This document shows positions 11,028 through 21,786 of a stretch of DNA of 64,000 nucleotides, one piece after another. The translations under genes were made by a program, and so were the position numbers. Every line of letters starts with the position of its first letter. Position 1 is the first letter of the stretch. The stretch spans positions 20,641,001 to 20,705,000 of the forward strand of contig JAYKKT010000089.1 of the NCBI GenBank assembly GCA_036023115.1, written 5' to 3'. Below the pieces are notes generated by a model, which ran no database searches, was not told the origin of the DNA, and saw nothing but the letters and a program-made list of their open reading frames with translations. This stretch comes from Brasenia schreberi (Eukaryota > Streptophyta > Magnoliopsida > Nymphaeales > Cabombaceae).

Positions 11028-11530
11028 TCTTTCAATTCAAGCACTCACACACATTGAGCCTTCACTCTTATTTGAAAGACCCAAGTAAGGGCCGAGCTAT
11101 ACTATTTGGGTTTTCATTTCATGTCGTGTGTGTAAGTCTTTCAATTCAAGCACTCACACACATTGAGCCTTCGCTCTTATTTGAAAGACCCAAGTAAGGG
11201 CCGAGATATACTATTTGGGTTTTCATTTCATGTCGTGTGTGTAAGTCTTTCAATTCAAGCACTCACACACATTGAGCCTTCGCTCTTATTTGAAAGACCC
11301 AAGTAAGGGCCGTATTATACTATTTGGGTTTGATTTCATGTTGTGTGCGTAGTACTTCAATTCAAGCACTCACACACATTGAGCTTTCGCTCTTATTCCC
11401 AAGACCTTAATCAAGGCCATACTGCAAGTTATATTTGGGTTTTATTTCATGTCGTGTGTATAAGTCTGTCAATTCAAGCACACACCCACATTGAGCCTTC
11501 ACTCTTATTTTCAAGACCCAAGTAAGGGCA
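11028..11530 (+). repeat. 109-bp tandem repeats in the E1 5' LTR (about 4.6 copies)
   Basis: The unit begins TCTTTCAATTCAAGCACTCA and contains CATTGAGCCTTCGCTCTTA. Unit starts at 11028, 11137 and 11246 give an exact 109-bp period, and two further units near 11353 and 11466 are more diverged. Equivalent arrays occur in all family A LTRs. Family B LTRs carry one or two related units of about 110 bp in the opposite orientation. Confidence 0.85.
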
Positions 11531-12008
11531 CGTATATACCCTATATATATATCTCCCTTCGGCATTTACATTACAAGTCATTTCCCTTCGGTTATTTCCC
11601 TTCGGCATTGTCTTTACATTCGGGTTTTCCCTTTGGAGTAGCGTGAGTTTGCATTGCATCTATGCCATACCACGAGGTAGGACGCATATTGCATCGAAGC
11701 AAGCCTCGTACTCCCGCTCAAATTCGCCCCATGTAGTGGAGTGTTCATAACACACACTTAGGAGGCCCATAAAGGGATAGAAGGAAAGACTTAGGCACGT
11801 GCAAATCCACGTGATCTAAAAATCTGCCATCGTATTAAAGACCCGAATCAAAAACACCTCGAACCGCTTCGTAAGCTTTTTCTATCCCATAACTCGATTT
11901 TTCAAAGCGTACAGACTGACCCTTGCGCATCAGTGCAAAAGGTTTGCGACGACAAGAGCTCACTTGCTCACAGTCGCCACGTTAGAAGTCAGCTTAAAAT
12001 ATATCTTC

Positions 12009-12038
12009 GCTAGCTTAGGTAAGCTAGCTGGCACGCCC
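12009..12038 (+). promoter_or_regulatory. Hairpin plus PBS-like decamer near the LTR end (E1)
   Basis: A perfect 9-bp stem GCTAGCTTA/TAAGCTAGC with a GG loop (12009-12028) is followed without a gap by TGGCACGCCC (12029-12038). That decamer equals the first ten bases of the primer-binding site at 12135. The same arrangement occurs at 26319-26348, 38305-38334 and 49503-49532, and in family B LTRs on the other strand with a different loop. The function is not known; the conservation is what is seen. Confidence 0.6.
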
Positions 12039-12134
12039 TGTTTATATAAATAGGCCTTAAACACACGAGAGGATCCGCTCCAGGCCTTGAGAAAAGGCCA
12101 GACGAGGCGTGGATTTTCGCGTGTCTACAGAGAT

Positions 12135-12152
12135 TGGCACGCCCGGTGGGAC
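12135..12152 (+). other. Primer-binding site of E1 (tRNA-Arg-like)
   Basis: TGGCACGCCCGGTGGGAC starts five bases after the LTR end. It begins with TGG (complement of tRNA CCA) and closely fits the 3' end of a plant tRNA-Arg as I recall it. A tRNA-Arg primer is typical of Ogre/Tat elements. The isotype is inferred. Confidence 0.7.
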
Positions 12153-12272
12153 GTGAGCCTTTCAAAAATCGAGTTTTAAGTTAGAAGCTTGCGAAAAATT
12201 TTGTTAAAATGTGTCGTTTTTAACTTGTTTTCTTTGCTTGTACTTAGGAAATTTTGAAAAAGCTTGAAAAGC

Positions 12273-15142
12273 ATGTCAAAATCCAATCCAAGTGAAGTGT
12301 TGAGCCAAGGCTCATGCGCATCAAGTTCTCACTCTAGGAGGATTTTCAGAAACAAAATAAAACTAGATGAGATCGAGGACCTGAGAAGGGAGTTTGAGGC
12401 CAAGATCGATGCTCTCAGCCAAGAGGCTGAAGTAGGCGATTCATGTTCATCAAATGGTGAACCAAGGCCTAAGAAAAAATCTGAAAAACCTCGCAAGCAC
12501 AAAGAGGCCTCCGTAATGGAAGGCAACCAATACCACGAGTCCTTCACACAAAAGGATCGTAAAGCCCTACAGTAGTTGCTGAAAGGGCAGAATAAAGAGA
12601 AAAGAAGCTACGCCCTGTCTGATTTCCTTTCTATGGATTACGAAACAGACAGTGACGATGAAATACCGAACTTCCATCGGTATGATGGCATGGGAGACCC
12701 TAGGTCTCACTTGCAGCTTTTCTCGTGTCGAGCCCATAAGAAGAAAAAGGACTCGATGAAATGGGTGTATTGGTTCCCTTTATCCCTTAAAGGCACAGCT
12801 GCCAAATGGCTGGCTTCCTACGACTTAAGCCAGTTCGCTACTTTTGAAGAGTTAGCGAACTGCTTCATGCAAAGATTTGCACACAACATAGAAGTCATGC
12901 CAACTCTGAATACCTTAAGGGATACAAAGCAAGGCATGAACGAAGATGTACATGCCTTCATTATAAGATGGAGGTCACTTTTGGGCCAAGTGCGAGAGCC
13001 CATATCCGAAGGATGCGCAGTTATGCTCATCCTGGATAACTTTAAAAGCGAGTTAAAAACCCTTCTCTCGCTCCATGAGATCTCAACTTTCCATAAGTTG
13101 ATCAAAAAGGCATCCCTTTTCGAAACCAACTTGCGAAAAGGGACACGCGATCACTTGTGGAAAGGAAGTGCCGTTGCGAAAACCCGTTTGGAAAAGCCCA
13201 TCACTTATGAGCTACCCACGATGGACAAAGGGGCGAAGCCCCATAAAATCGCCAATGTCCGGGTGGATCCAGGCGTGGCAGGCACTTCCAAAAATTTTGA
13301 AAAATTAGAAAATAAAAGGGAGCGAACCTTTTAAAAACCGGTTAAAAAACGGGAGTATACACCGTTGGGGCAACCTGTGTCGGAGGTCCTAGACCTCCTA
13401 CTTGCCCAAGGCATGATAGAACTCCCCGAAATCCCCGAAAGAGTCACTTCCAAAGGGGGGTATTTAAACCGATTTTGTAAGTATCATCGGCTCAAAGGCC
13501 ATGATACCAAACGCTGCTTCTCCCTTTTAAATAAAATTGAGAACTTGATAATAGAAGGCCGGCTCCAGGTCACTGCGGAACCTGAGCCACCTCAAGCTAT
13601 CTTCAAAGAACCCTTTCCCAAACATGCCAGTGACAGTGGGAAAGGAAAGGAGGTATGTACCCTCACCTTTTCTAAGGAACTAGCACAAAAACTAGAGTCT
13701 GGTCGACCCACTTGTGCACCCACTCTTGTATTATACAAGAAGCCCGCCCAAGTCGTAATTCGGGGACCACCAAAAATGGAATCCCCTGCAAAACTAGTTT
13801 TGAAAATCCAAGGTTCTCCTCAACTCATCCTTAGAGCCAAATTTAGCGCGAACCCTAGGCTGGTCGTGGGGGGAGAGACTATATCTGGGAGGATCTATCA
13901 ACCCCCGCACCTACAAGGTGCTAAAAAGGTGGTCAGTGTGCCTGGCCCCTCAAAAGCATGTATCCCTGGTGTTCTGCCAAAAGCAGACAAGGATAAAGTC
14001 ATCCTAAATCCTTATGACTTCGAAAACCACCTTTCAAAGATTCCTATTCACATGTCTATCTTAGAGCTTATACAAACCTCGCCTAGGCATAGACTTGTAT
14101 TAGAGAAAATTCTAGAAAGGACCAAGGTTGATTCGAACATAAGTCCAGAATCCTTGTCTGCCCAAGTGGCTTTATTAGGAGCAAAATCGCCCATCACTTT
14201 CTCGGAAGATGATGTAGATAGACCCTACGAATCCCATAACCAGGCCCTGCATATCGAGGTGGTTCTGAATAACCACTCTCTGGACAGGTGCCTAGTCGAT
14301 GGTGGAGGAGGGCTCAACATCCTTCCACTTCATGTGGCGTACCAAATCGGAGTCACCTTGGCTTCAGTAAACCCAAGCCCCATCGTTATCACTGGATACG
14401 ATGGGAATGCGTCTAGGCCATTAGGATCCATCGAACTCCCAATGAAAATGGGGGGGATCGAACACACGGGGGTGTTCCATGTTTTGGACATCCACCCCCA
14501 TTATAACCTGTTGCTGGGAAGACCCTGGATACACAGCTTGTGCCCTGTGCCATCCACCTTCCACCGGTGTGTCAAGATCCCTTTTAGGGACCAGGTCGTA
14601 GTGATCCTAGGTGAGAGTCACCCACAGCTTCAGGGGATCATAAACTCCCCTTGTTTATCGAGCTCCCAGGCCCATGAGGCTAACCTGGGGCAAATTATGG
14701 TTGAGCCACCTCGGCTCGTGTTGAACAAACCTAGGAAGGTTGTATGTGTGAAAGGGCCGCCCAAAGCAGGCCCCTCCCGATTCTAACTCTTCTAGGACGA
14801 TCCAAGCGTTCCCTATTTCCAAAGCCCCTGGACAAGAGGCCATATGAGCACAATATGGATGACAACATGTTCCAGGACTACGACTTATACCAAAACTTTT
14901 CAAAAAACAAAAAGTCGTGGAACATGTTGTTAAACATGGGTTACACGCCTTACAAGAGTCTAGGGGCACAGAACCAGGGTCTCCTAGAGCCCATCCTTCC
15001 AAGGGCCAATCCAAGCCGATATGGGATCGGCTATACTCCCCGAATACCGCCAGAGCCACCCCCTGTGACCACCTGGGTCAAGGGTGCCCTGGAACCTACC
15101 TTAGAAGAGACCTACGATTTAGAGCTCCTATTCCGAGTCTAA
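12273..15142 (+). pseudogene. gag-pro: E1 gag-protease, broken
   Basis: The frame starts at the ATG of MSKSNPSEV (12273). A Ser-rich, Lys-rich N-terminal part with a short coiled-coil-like stretch leads to a retrotransposon gag domain (from FHRYDGMGDP at about 12675 to about 13150), a CCHC-like knuckle of form C-x2-H-x4-H-x4-C (13476-13517), and an aspartic protease whose active-site strand reads LVDGGGGLN (Asp codon 14298-14300), DGG instead of the usual D(S/T)G. A conserved tail ends in DLELLFRV. Defects: Q-to-stop TAG at 12573 and TAA at 13332 (both CAG/CAA in E2), and a one-base deletion near 14780 shifting the tail frame. The product would form the particle core and process the polyproteins; it cannot do so here. 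Pol follows after about 25 bases. Confidence 0.85.
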
Positions 15143-15167
15143 CCCGTAGTGTTTTCCCTTTGTAGGT

Positions 15168-17834
15168 ATGACGAAAGATCCCTTTTATAAAAACACAAAA
15201 ACATTTGAAAAGCTTAAAATCAAAAAAATGAAAAAAATCGAAAAATAAGAAAAACCAAAAATAATGGAAAAATAAAAACTTGAAAAAAGAGTACTTTGTA
15301 TAGTTCCCAAAGTTCTTGTTTTACAAAAACCCAAAAAAATCGAAAATTTGGAAAATACCAAAAAGATTTTGTATATAGCTGCTCCTGGTAGGACTTTGGC
15401 AAAAGAAAAGGATTTCGAAAGAAACATCGTCTGCATAGCCAGACCAAGAATTTCGAAATCACTTGAAAATCCAAGTACAAAACCAGGTCTTTTTGAAAAC
15501 CACGCATCAACTTCCCTCGGGTCTGTAGCCCACGAGAATGATCAAAGCCCAGATGTGGATCCCCTTGAGGAAGATCCCACTTCTGAGCTCCCAGAATTTC
15601 ATAAAATTCTCGATTTTGAAAGACCTTCTCAATCAGTAGGAGGAGATTTCATAGAGCCTAGGGATGATTCCAATCCCAAATCCATCAAAATAGGCGCATG
15701 CTTGCATGAAACTGAAAGGTTAGCATTCATTGCATTTCTACGAACCTATTTAGATGTGTTTGCATGGACGTATGAAGACATGCCGGGCATAGACCCCAGC
15801 ATTGTCGAGCATCGTCTTCCCTTAGATGCAGGTGTAAAACCCATAAAGCAGAAGCTTAGGAAAATACACCCGAATGTACACACGCAAGTCAAAGAGGGTT
15901 TAGAAGATTTGCTAAAAGTCGGATTTATAAAACCCATTGCGTATTCTGATTGGTTGTCAAATATCGTTATAGTTCGAAAAACCAATGGGAAAATTCGAAT
16001 ATGCATCGATTTCAGAAACCTGAATAAAGCCACTCCAAAGGATAATTATCCTTTACCAAACATAGATTTGATAGTCGATAGTACTGCAAATCATGAAATG
16101 TTTTCGTTTATGGATGGCTATTCAGGCTATAATCAAATCAAACTAAGTCCACGAGATCAGGGTAAGACCGCCTTGATAACCCCATGGGGCACGTACTACT
16201 ATACAGTCATGCCCTTTGGTTTGAAAAATGCCGGTGCAACATACCAACGAGCCATGACCACGATCTTCCATGATCAAATTCATTAGCTCGTAGAAGTGTA
16301 TGTAGATGATGTCTTGGCAAAATCCAAAACCCGATGCACTCACATCGAATGTTTGCAAAAGATTTTCGAAAGGCTTAGGCTTTACAAAGTAAAGCTGAAC
16401 CCTCAAAAATGTGTATTCGGGGTAGAATCAGGGAAGCTTCTAGGCTTTATGGTGAGCCAAAGGGGTATAGAAGTCGACCCCTCTAAGTGTCGAGCCATCA
16501 TAGACATGGCTCCACCCTCCAATCTCACCAAAATCCGCAGCCTTCAGGGTCGATTACAATCCGTTCGCCAATTCATATTGAATCTGGCGACTAGATGCGA
16601 ACCCTTCAACAAACTGTTGAGGAAGGGCACAAAATTCTTATGGGATGACGAATGCCAACGGTCCTTCGAAAGACTAAAGGCGTACCTGGTTAATCCCCTC
16701 GTTTTGAATCCTCCGAAGCAAGGAAAACCACTTTTACTTTACATCTCTGTGCATGCGAATGCTTTAATAGCCCTGTTGGCTCAATACGAGGATGACACCC
16801 ATAATGAGTATGCCATCTACTACATTTCGAAAACTCTCTTGGCTTATGAACGAAATTACCAAGCCATGGAGAAGACGTGCTTGGCCCTAGTCTGGGCCTG
16901 CCAGAAATTCAGACACTATTTCCTAGATCATGTGATCTGGATAGTGTCTAAGCTTGATCCAATCAAGCACTTGTTCGAAAAACCCATTCTCATGGGTAGA
17001 TTGGGAAAATGCAACTCCTTCTAATGGAGTATGATCTGAAATACCATCACCAGATCTCCATTAAGGGCAAGCCCTAGCAGATTACGTGGCTGAGTTCCCC
17101 TTAGAGGACGCATATCCCACTCTTGTTGAAATGCCTGATGAAGGCATATTACAAAGCCATTTTCGAAACCATATTTTAGCAAACAATGTCAAAAACCAAG
17201 TATGGAAGATGCACTTCGATGGGGCACGAAACCAACGAGGGGCTGGTGCTGGGGTCATCCTCATCTCCCCTGAAAAGGACGAGATTCCCATAGCAGTCTG
17301 CTTAGATTTCGAATGTTCCAACAACGTAGCTAAGTATGAAGCACTCATACAAGGCTTAAGGATTTCGAAAACTCTAGGGGCATCATGCATCGAGGTCTTT
17401 GGAGATTCGCTCCTTGTCATAAACCAGGTTTTGAAAATTTGGCAAGTACGTAATGAGAAACTACTTCCATATCACGAGTTGGCCACTCGATTGGTCCAGT
17501 CCTTCCAATCGTGTAAACTCACACACGTAGGAAGAGAGGACAATGGCATCGTCGATGCCCTCTCCTCCTTGGGTTCAGCCCTAAAGGTCGATCCCATCTC
17601 AGGGACCCGATCTTTAGAAATATGGCATGCGCCCAACCCATCCACACATGATCTGGATATTTGCCAAAATAACCCAGAGTCTATTGAAAAACCCTAGTTT
17701 TATGACATAAAACAATTTCTAGAAAATGGGGGATTCACCGATGATGCCACATCCAAAGATAATGCATTCATCCGTAAAATTTCAACCCGATACACCATTC
17801 TGGGTGGGGTTTTATACAAAAATAGTTTTATCGG
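15168..17834 (+). pseudogene. pol: E1 pol, first part: RT, RNase H, aRH and integrase start, broken
   Basis: The likely start is ATG 15168. A Lys-rich leader with two TAA stops (about 15246 and 15270) precedes a long open part (15348-16286). Reverse transcriptase motifs include the WTYEDMPGI entry region, ICIDFRNLN, FMDGYSGYNQI, MPFGLKNAGATYQR and YVDDV (16299-16313; YVDDL in other copies). The gypsy RNase H (from about 16700) and a second RNase H of the plant/archaeal type (FDGARNQRGAGAG at about 17215, ending at VDALSSLGS) follow. That dual arrangement is a Tat hallmark. Defects: TAG at 16284, single-base deletions near 17010 and 17065, and TGG-to-TAG at 17695. The frame is cut at 17834 by a solo LTR and resumes at 20674. 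Confidence 0.85.
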
Positions 17835-19041
17835 TGTAGACACGGAAAATCCTCGTCTCCGGGTTCTTAGGCCTGAAGCGAATCTTTTCGTGCTTACGTC
17901 GCTTTAAAAAGGGCGTGCCAGCTAGCTTTCTCAAACTAGCGAAGTGATTTTTGAAAATATCTGACTTTTGGGGCGACTGTGGACAAGTGGGTTCCTTTCG
18001 TCGCAGACTTTCTTGCACCGACGCGCAAGGGTGAGTCTGTACGCTTTAGAAAAACTCAATTTTACACAAACACGACTCTTTTGAAAACTTTGAAAGTGTT
18101 TTATCGATTGGTTTTGTCAAATTTGAAACTTTTACACATGGGATCTATGCGCTCCTATGTCTCTCGAGTTTTAGCCAATTTTTGGCGTGTAGTCGTGTGC
18201 ATCTAGTGCTCGATTTAAGGTAAGTTCTATACGATTTTATCAATTTGGTTCGATGCAAGTATGCTCCCTATTTCGAGTGTGGCGGATATGCAATGCAAAC
18301 TCACACAACTTGAAGGGAAAACCCGGAATTTAAAGACATAGCAGAAGGGAAATAGCAGAAAGGGAAATATGGCTATATCTTAGATGCGGAAGGGAAAATA
18401 TATATAGCTATATCTTAAGAGCGAGAAGGCTCAATGTGAGTGAGTGCTTTGAGTGTATAAAATGAAAGACAACTCACACGACTTGAACCTTAAAACCCAG
18501 TTGAATGTGTATAAATAGAGCTATATCCTATGGGCTGTTGAGGCCCGTTTTGTGGGCAAAAGGTGTGCAGATAAGAGCGGAAAGGCTCGAGTGTACATGT
18601 GTGATTCGTGTTTCAAACCATAATATTATATCTCGGGGGGAGACTACGCTCCATTATTACAACCCCGTATTGAATTTAATTGAAACTTGAATCAATGTAA
18701 AAGATCAGGTTCGAGCACTTACACGTCGTCTTTTTAGACTTCCTTTATCAGCAAAATCTGACCTTGGATATAGCCGTTGGATGGACCTTTCTCTGCGAAA
18801 CGACCAGCTGCGTGGGAGGTTGATCCTAGATCATGACCTGGGCTAGGTTGACACACTAAGGTGCTATGGTTTTTGGACTTAGACATGACAGATCTAGGGT
18901 GAGAGCTAATGGATCTGGGTCAGGTCTAGGCGGGTTGTTTTGGTTAAAAGCTAGACCAAGGTCCTAAGGGAAAAACCCGACCAACTAATGGTCGAGTTAG
19001 GTGGTGTCTACGGGATTATTTTAGGTGAGACACTATGGAAT

Positions 19042-19300
19042 GCTCGGCCAACTAATGGCCGAGCTTGGGTGGGGATTAGTGAATGATGTTAGGGGAGATC
19101 CTAAGGTGAGTTCTAGGGTAATGCTCGGCCAAAGGGTGGCCGAGCTGGGCAGGTTTTTTGGAGAAGGATTAGGTAGGATCTAAGGTGAATCCTAAGGAAA
19201 GAGCTCGGCCAAATGGTGGCCGAGCTTTGGCTGATATTAGACGGTTGATCTCGGGTGAGATCCTAAGGGAATGGCTCAGCCAAAAGGGTGGCCGAGCTGG
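19042..19300. repeat. Array of GCTCGGCCA...TGGCCGAGC palindromes
   Basis: Four hairpin-forming units, each about 23-26 bp with 3-7 base loops, lie at 19042-19064, 19123-19146, 19203-19226 and 19273-19298, spaced 70-80 bp apart within a degenerate repeat. Weaker relatives continue to about 19680. They lie downstream of the minus-strand TATA box, so they would be in the transcript. Related units occur in the other two family B LTRs. Confidence 0.8.
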
Positions 19301-20030
19301 GTAGGTTTAGAGTGTTTTTTTTTTCTTCTTTTAGTTAGGGTCTAACTTGGGTAATGGTTTAATATTAGGGATAGACCGAAGATGAGCTCGGCCACTATGG
19401 ACCAAGCTAAATGGGTGAGGATGGGTTCGACAAGAGGAGGGAACCGATTGTTTTAGACACTCGGTTTTTGCCAGGTTTTTGGGAGTGGTTTTTGTGTTAG
19501 GAAATGAGTTGGGTAGTGGTTTTTAGGTTAGGATTTTCTTTAGGACAGATCTAAGGTGAGCTCGGATAGCCAATGGCCGAGCTGGGTATGGTCCTAGGTT
19601 AGGATGGTCTTAGGTAGAACTAGGTCAACCCTTTTAGTGAAGTTCGGCCAGCTCCTTGGCTGGACTTTGCTGTGGCTTGTCGTTAGTGGTCTAGGTGGTT
19701 TAGAGAGGTGAGAAAAGAGATGGTTTTGGGCAGGAACTAGGGGATTTACCTTGACAACATTTCAGCCGTTTGATCCTTGGTTCCCACGCAGCCAATCCTC
19801 ACCAAGCAAGGGCCATCCAATGCCACCAGATTTCATTTCCTTTCAGCCATGTACAAGCCGTGCTCTACAAAACCCCAGCCCACCCACAACTTTCACCCAC
19901 AATCTCACGAAACAAGAGGGGAAGGCCAGCCCCTTTTGTTGACCTTCCTCTCTCTCTCTCTCTTTTCCCCAAGTGGAGAGGCATGTAATGCTGAAAAAAA
20001 TTCGTCCCCAAGGCCAACCCTCTCACGTCC

Positions 20031-20038
20031 TTTTATAG
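20031..20038 (-). promoter_or_regulatory. Putative TATA box of family B LTR
   Basis: The minus strand reads CTATAAAA followed by GGACGTGAG. The same element is at 29926-29933 and 54438-54445 in the other family B LTRs, about 640 bp from the LTR start. A GA-rich microsatellite lies shortly downstream in the predicted leader. Confidence 0.6.
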
Positions 20039-20673
20039 GCCTCTTATTTGGATATGGATCCTTTGTTGGGTTCTGAAATCCGGATCCAATTCGAGCCTTG
20101 TTTGGATATGGATCTGGGTATCCGGATCCAGATTCGATCCAATTTTTTCTCTTCTTCAGTCCTTCGTGGCGTTTCGAGCCGGCGCTTCGTGCGGGTCTTG
20201 AGTTCATCAAGATTCCGTCTTATGCTGGGTTTTTCCCAATTTCGTCGTCCGAGCTTCTTTTCGTCTTTCTAGACTCTGTTTCAACTCTTTCTTTTGTTTT
20301 TTGACTTGGATTGCTCGTGATTTCAGATGTGCTTTCGGCTTGGCCTTCGATGCTTCAGTCTTGAAGTACACTTGTGGCCTGGGCTCCTTTTTCGTCTTTG
20401 AAATTCACTTTTCATCGGGCTGGGCTTGACCTTTGAGCTTTTTGAATCTTTTGCAACTGTTTCGAGCCAAGCTTCATCTGTTCGTCTGGTCTTTTGTAAA
20501 AATAGGACTTTTGTCCACTTTTGAGATTTTTTATGTTTCGAACAGGGTTGGAAAATAGAGTTTTGAAGGGTTTGAGTTCCTGAGTTTTTTGAAATCTCCA
20601 AACTTGCTTTTTGAGCTGATTTTCGAACTAGGCATTTGGTTTTGGAAAATATTTGGATTTTGGGGTGTTTACA

Positions 20674-21786
20674 ACCAGCATTCTACTTAGGTGTATCGAC
20701 CTAGAGGAGGCTAGGACAGTGATGCATGAATTCCACGATGGAGAATGTGGAGGTCATGTTAATGCCAACATGATGGCAATGAAAATACTTAGAGGGGGCT
20801 ATTTTTGGTCCACCCTGAAAAAGGATTGCCATGATCATGTTAGGAAGTGTCATCCATGTCAAGTGCATGGGCACGCCATTCATATCCCTTCATCTGCATT
20901 GCATTCCGTGGTCAGCCCCTGGCCATTTACCATGTGGGCATTTGACATTGTAGGCCCAATATTTCCAAAGGCCTCGAATGGGCATCGATTTATTTTAGCA
21001 GCCACGGAGTATTTCTCCAAGTGCGTGGAAGCCATTTCCCTAACCAACGTGATGGGGCAACATGTGGTGGCTTTCATTCAGAGGAATATCTTGGCTCGAT
21101 TTGGGGTTCCACGAGACCTTGTGTCTGATAATGGTACCCCATTCAAGAACGAGGGGATGGTTAAGTTGTGCAACACGTATGGCATAACTCACCACTTCTC
21201 TTCGCCCTACTACCCTCAAGGCAACGGCCAAGCCGAAGCCACAAACAAGACTCTCATTAGCATAATTGAGAAAACCTTAGAGAAGGGTAGGACGTGGCAC
21301 GAGAAGCTGGATGAAGTCTTATGGGCTTATAGGACTTCCATCCGATCTCCCACGAATGCTACACCATTCGAATTGGTCTATGGCACAAACGCCATTCTTC
21401 CCATTCATACCCAACTGCATTCATTCCATACATCCATTGCATTCGACCTCCCCCTAGAGACACTTCAGCATGCTAGGATGGCCGAACTAGATTTGCTAGA
21501 TGAGAGGCGACTCCTTGCCATGGATCATGCTCGTGCATACCGGCAAAGGATAGCCCGACATTATGGCAAACACATGAGACCTCTCCACTTTGAAGTGGGG
21601 GATCTGGTTTTGAAAATCATCCACTATCGTGGCCCACATCCGCTCGGAAAGTGGCGCCCCAAGTGGGATGGACCCTATGTTGTACGAGCAACCACCACGA
21701 ACAATTCGTATTGGTTGATCGATGTAGAAGGTAGGAATTTAGCAGATCCTATCAATATCCAATACTTAAAGAAGTATCATGTGTAG
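20674..21786 (+). pseudogene. pol: E1 pol, last part: integrase
   Basis: This continues the reading interrupted at 17834 and is open from the solo LTR to the stop at 21784-21786. It has the HHCC zinc-binding region (GGHVNANMMAM to RKCHPCQVHG), the DDE core with Asp in WAFDIVGP, Asp in VSDNGTPF and Glu in GNGQAEATNKT, and the GPY/F-type C-terminal module (KWDGPYVV), ending in QYLKKYHV with no chromodomain. The open frame extends backward into the LTR only by chance. In an active element it would insert the cDNA. It cannot be made as part of intact Pol here. Confidence 0.9.

Larger units (their letters stand above)
8674..12129 (+). repeat. E1 5' LTR (family A, 3456 bp)
   Basis: It starts TGTAAACACCCCGAAATCCC and ends CGCGTGTCTACA. 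The same termini are found in every family A LTR here. Internal landmarks in order: GGATTTGG/GGATCC-type imperfect repeats (about 9150-9265), a telomere-like CCTAA tract (9530-9790), a decayed TATA position (9920), a Pro/Thr/His-codon-like CCACC-rich tract (9960-10600), the conserved GGGGTTGTAATAACGG block (10842-10873), 109-bp tandem repeats (11028-11530), and the hairpin/decamer near the 3' end. Open frames within it are low-complexity. Confidence 0.9.
17835..20673 (-). mobile_element. Solo LTR of family B inserted in E1 pol
   Basis: Read on the minus strand it starts TGTAAACACCCC and ends CCGTGTCTACA (2839 bp). It is flanked by ATCGG (17830-17834) and ACCAG (20674-20678), while the uninterrupted E2 has ACCGG at this site, so each copy of the duplication carries one transition. 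No internal region accompanies it, which marks a solo LTR left by LTR-LTR recombination. It contains the minus-strand TATA box, GC-rich palindromes, a single copy of the 110-bp type unit and the hairpin/decamer block (GGGCGTGCCA at 17911-17920). Confidence 0.9.

Noticed and set aside
11028..11530. CRISPR-like regular repeats
   Set aside because: The 109-bp units are direct tandem repeats without spacers, in a plant LTR.
12135..12152. tRNA gene
   Set aside because: Only the 18 bases complementary to a tRNA 3' end are present; there is no cloverleaf or internal promoter boxes. It is a primer-binding site.
20653..21786. Integrase ORF starting inside the solo LTR
   Set aside because: The first codons come from the family B LTR; the real integrase sequence begins after the target duplication at 20674.
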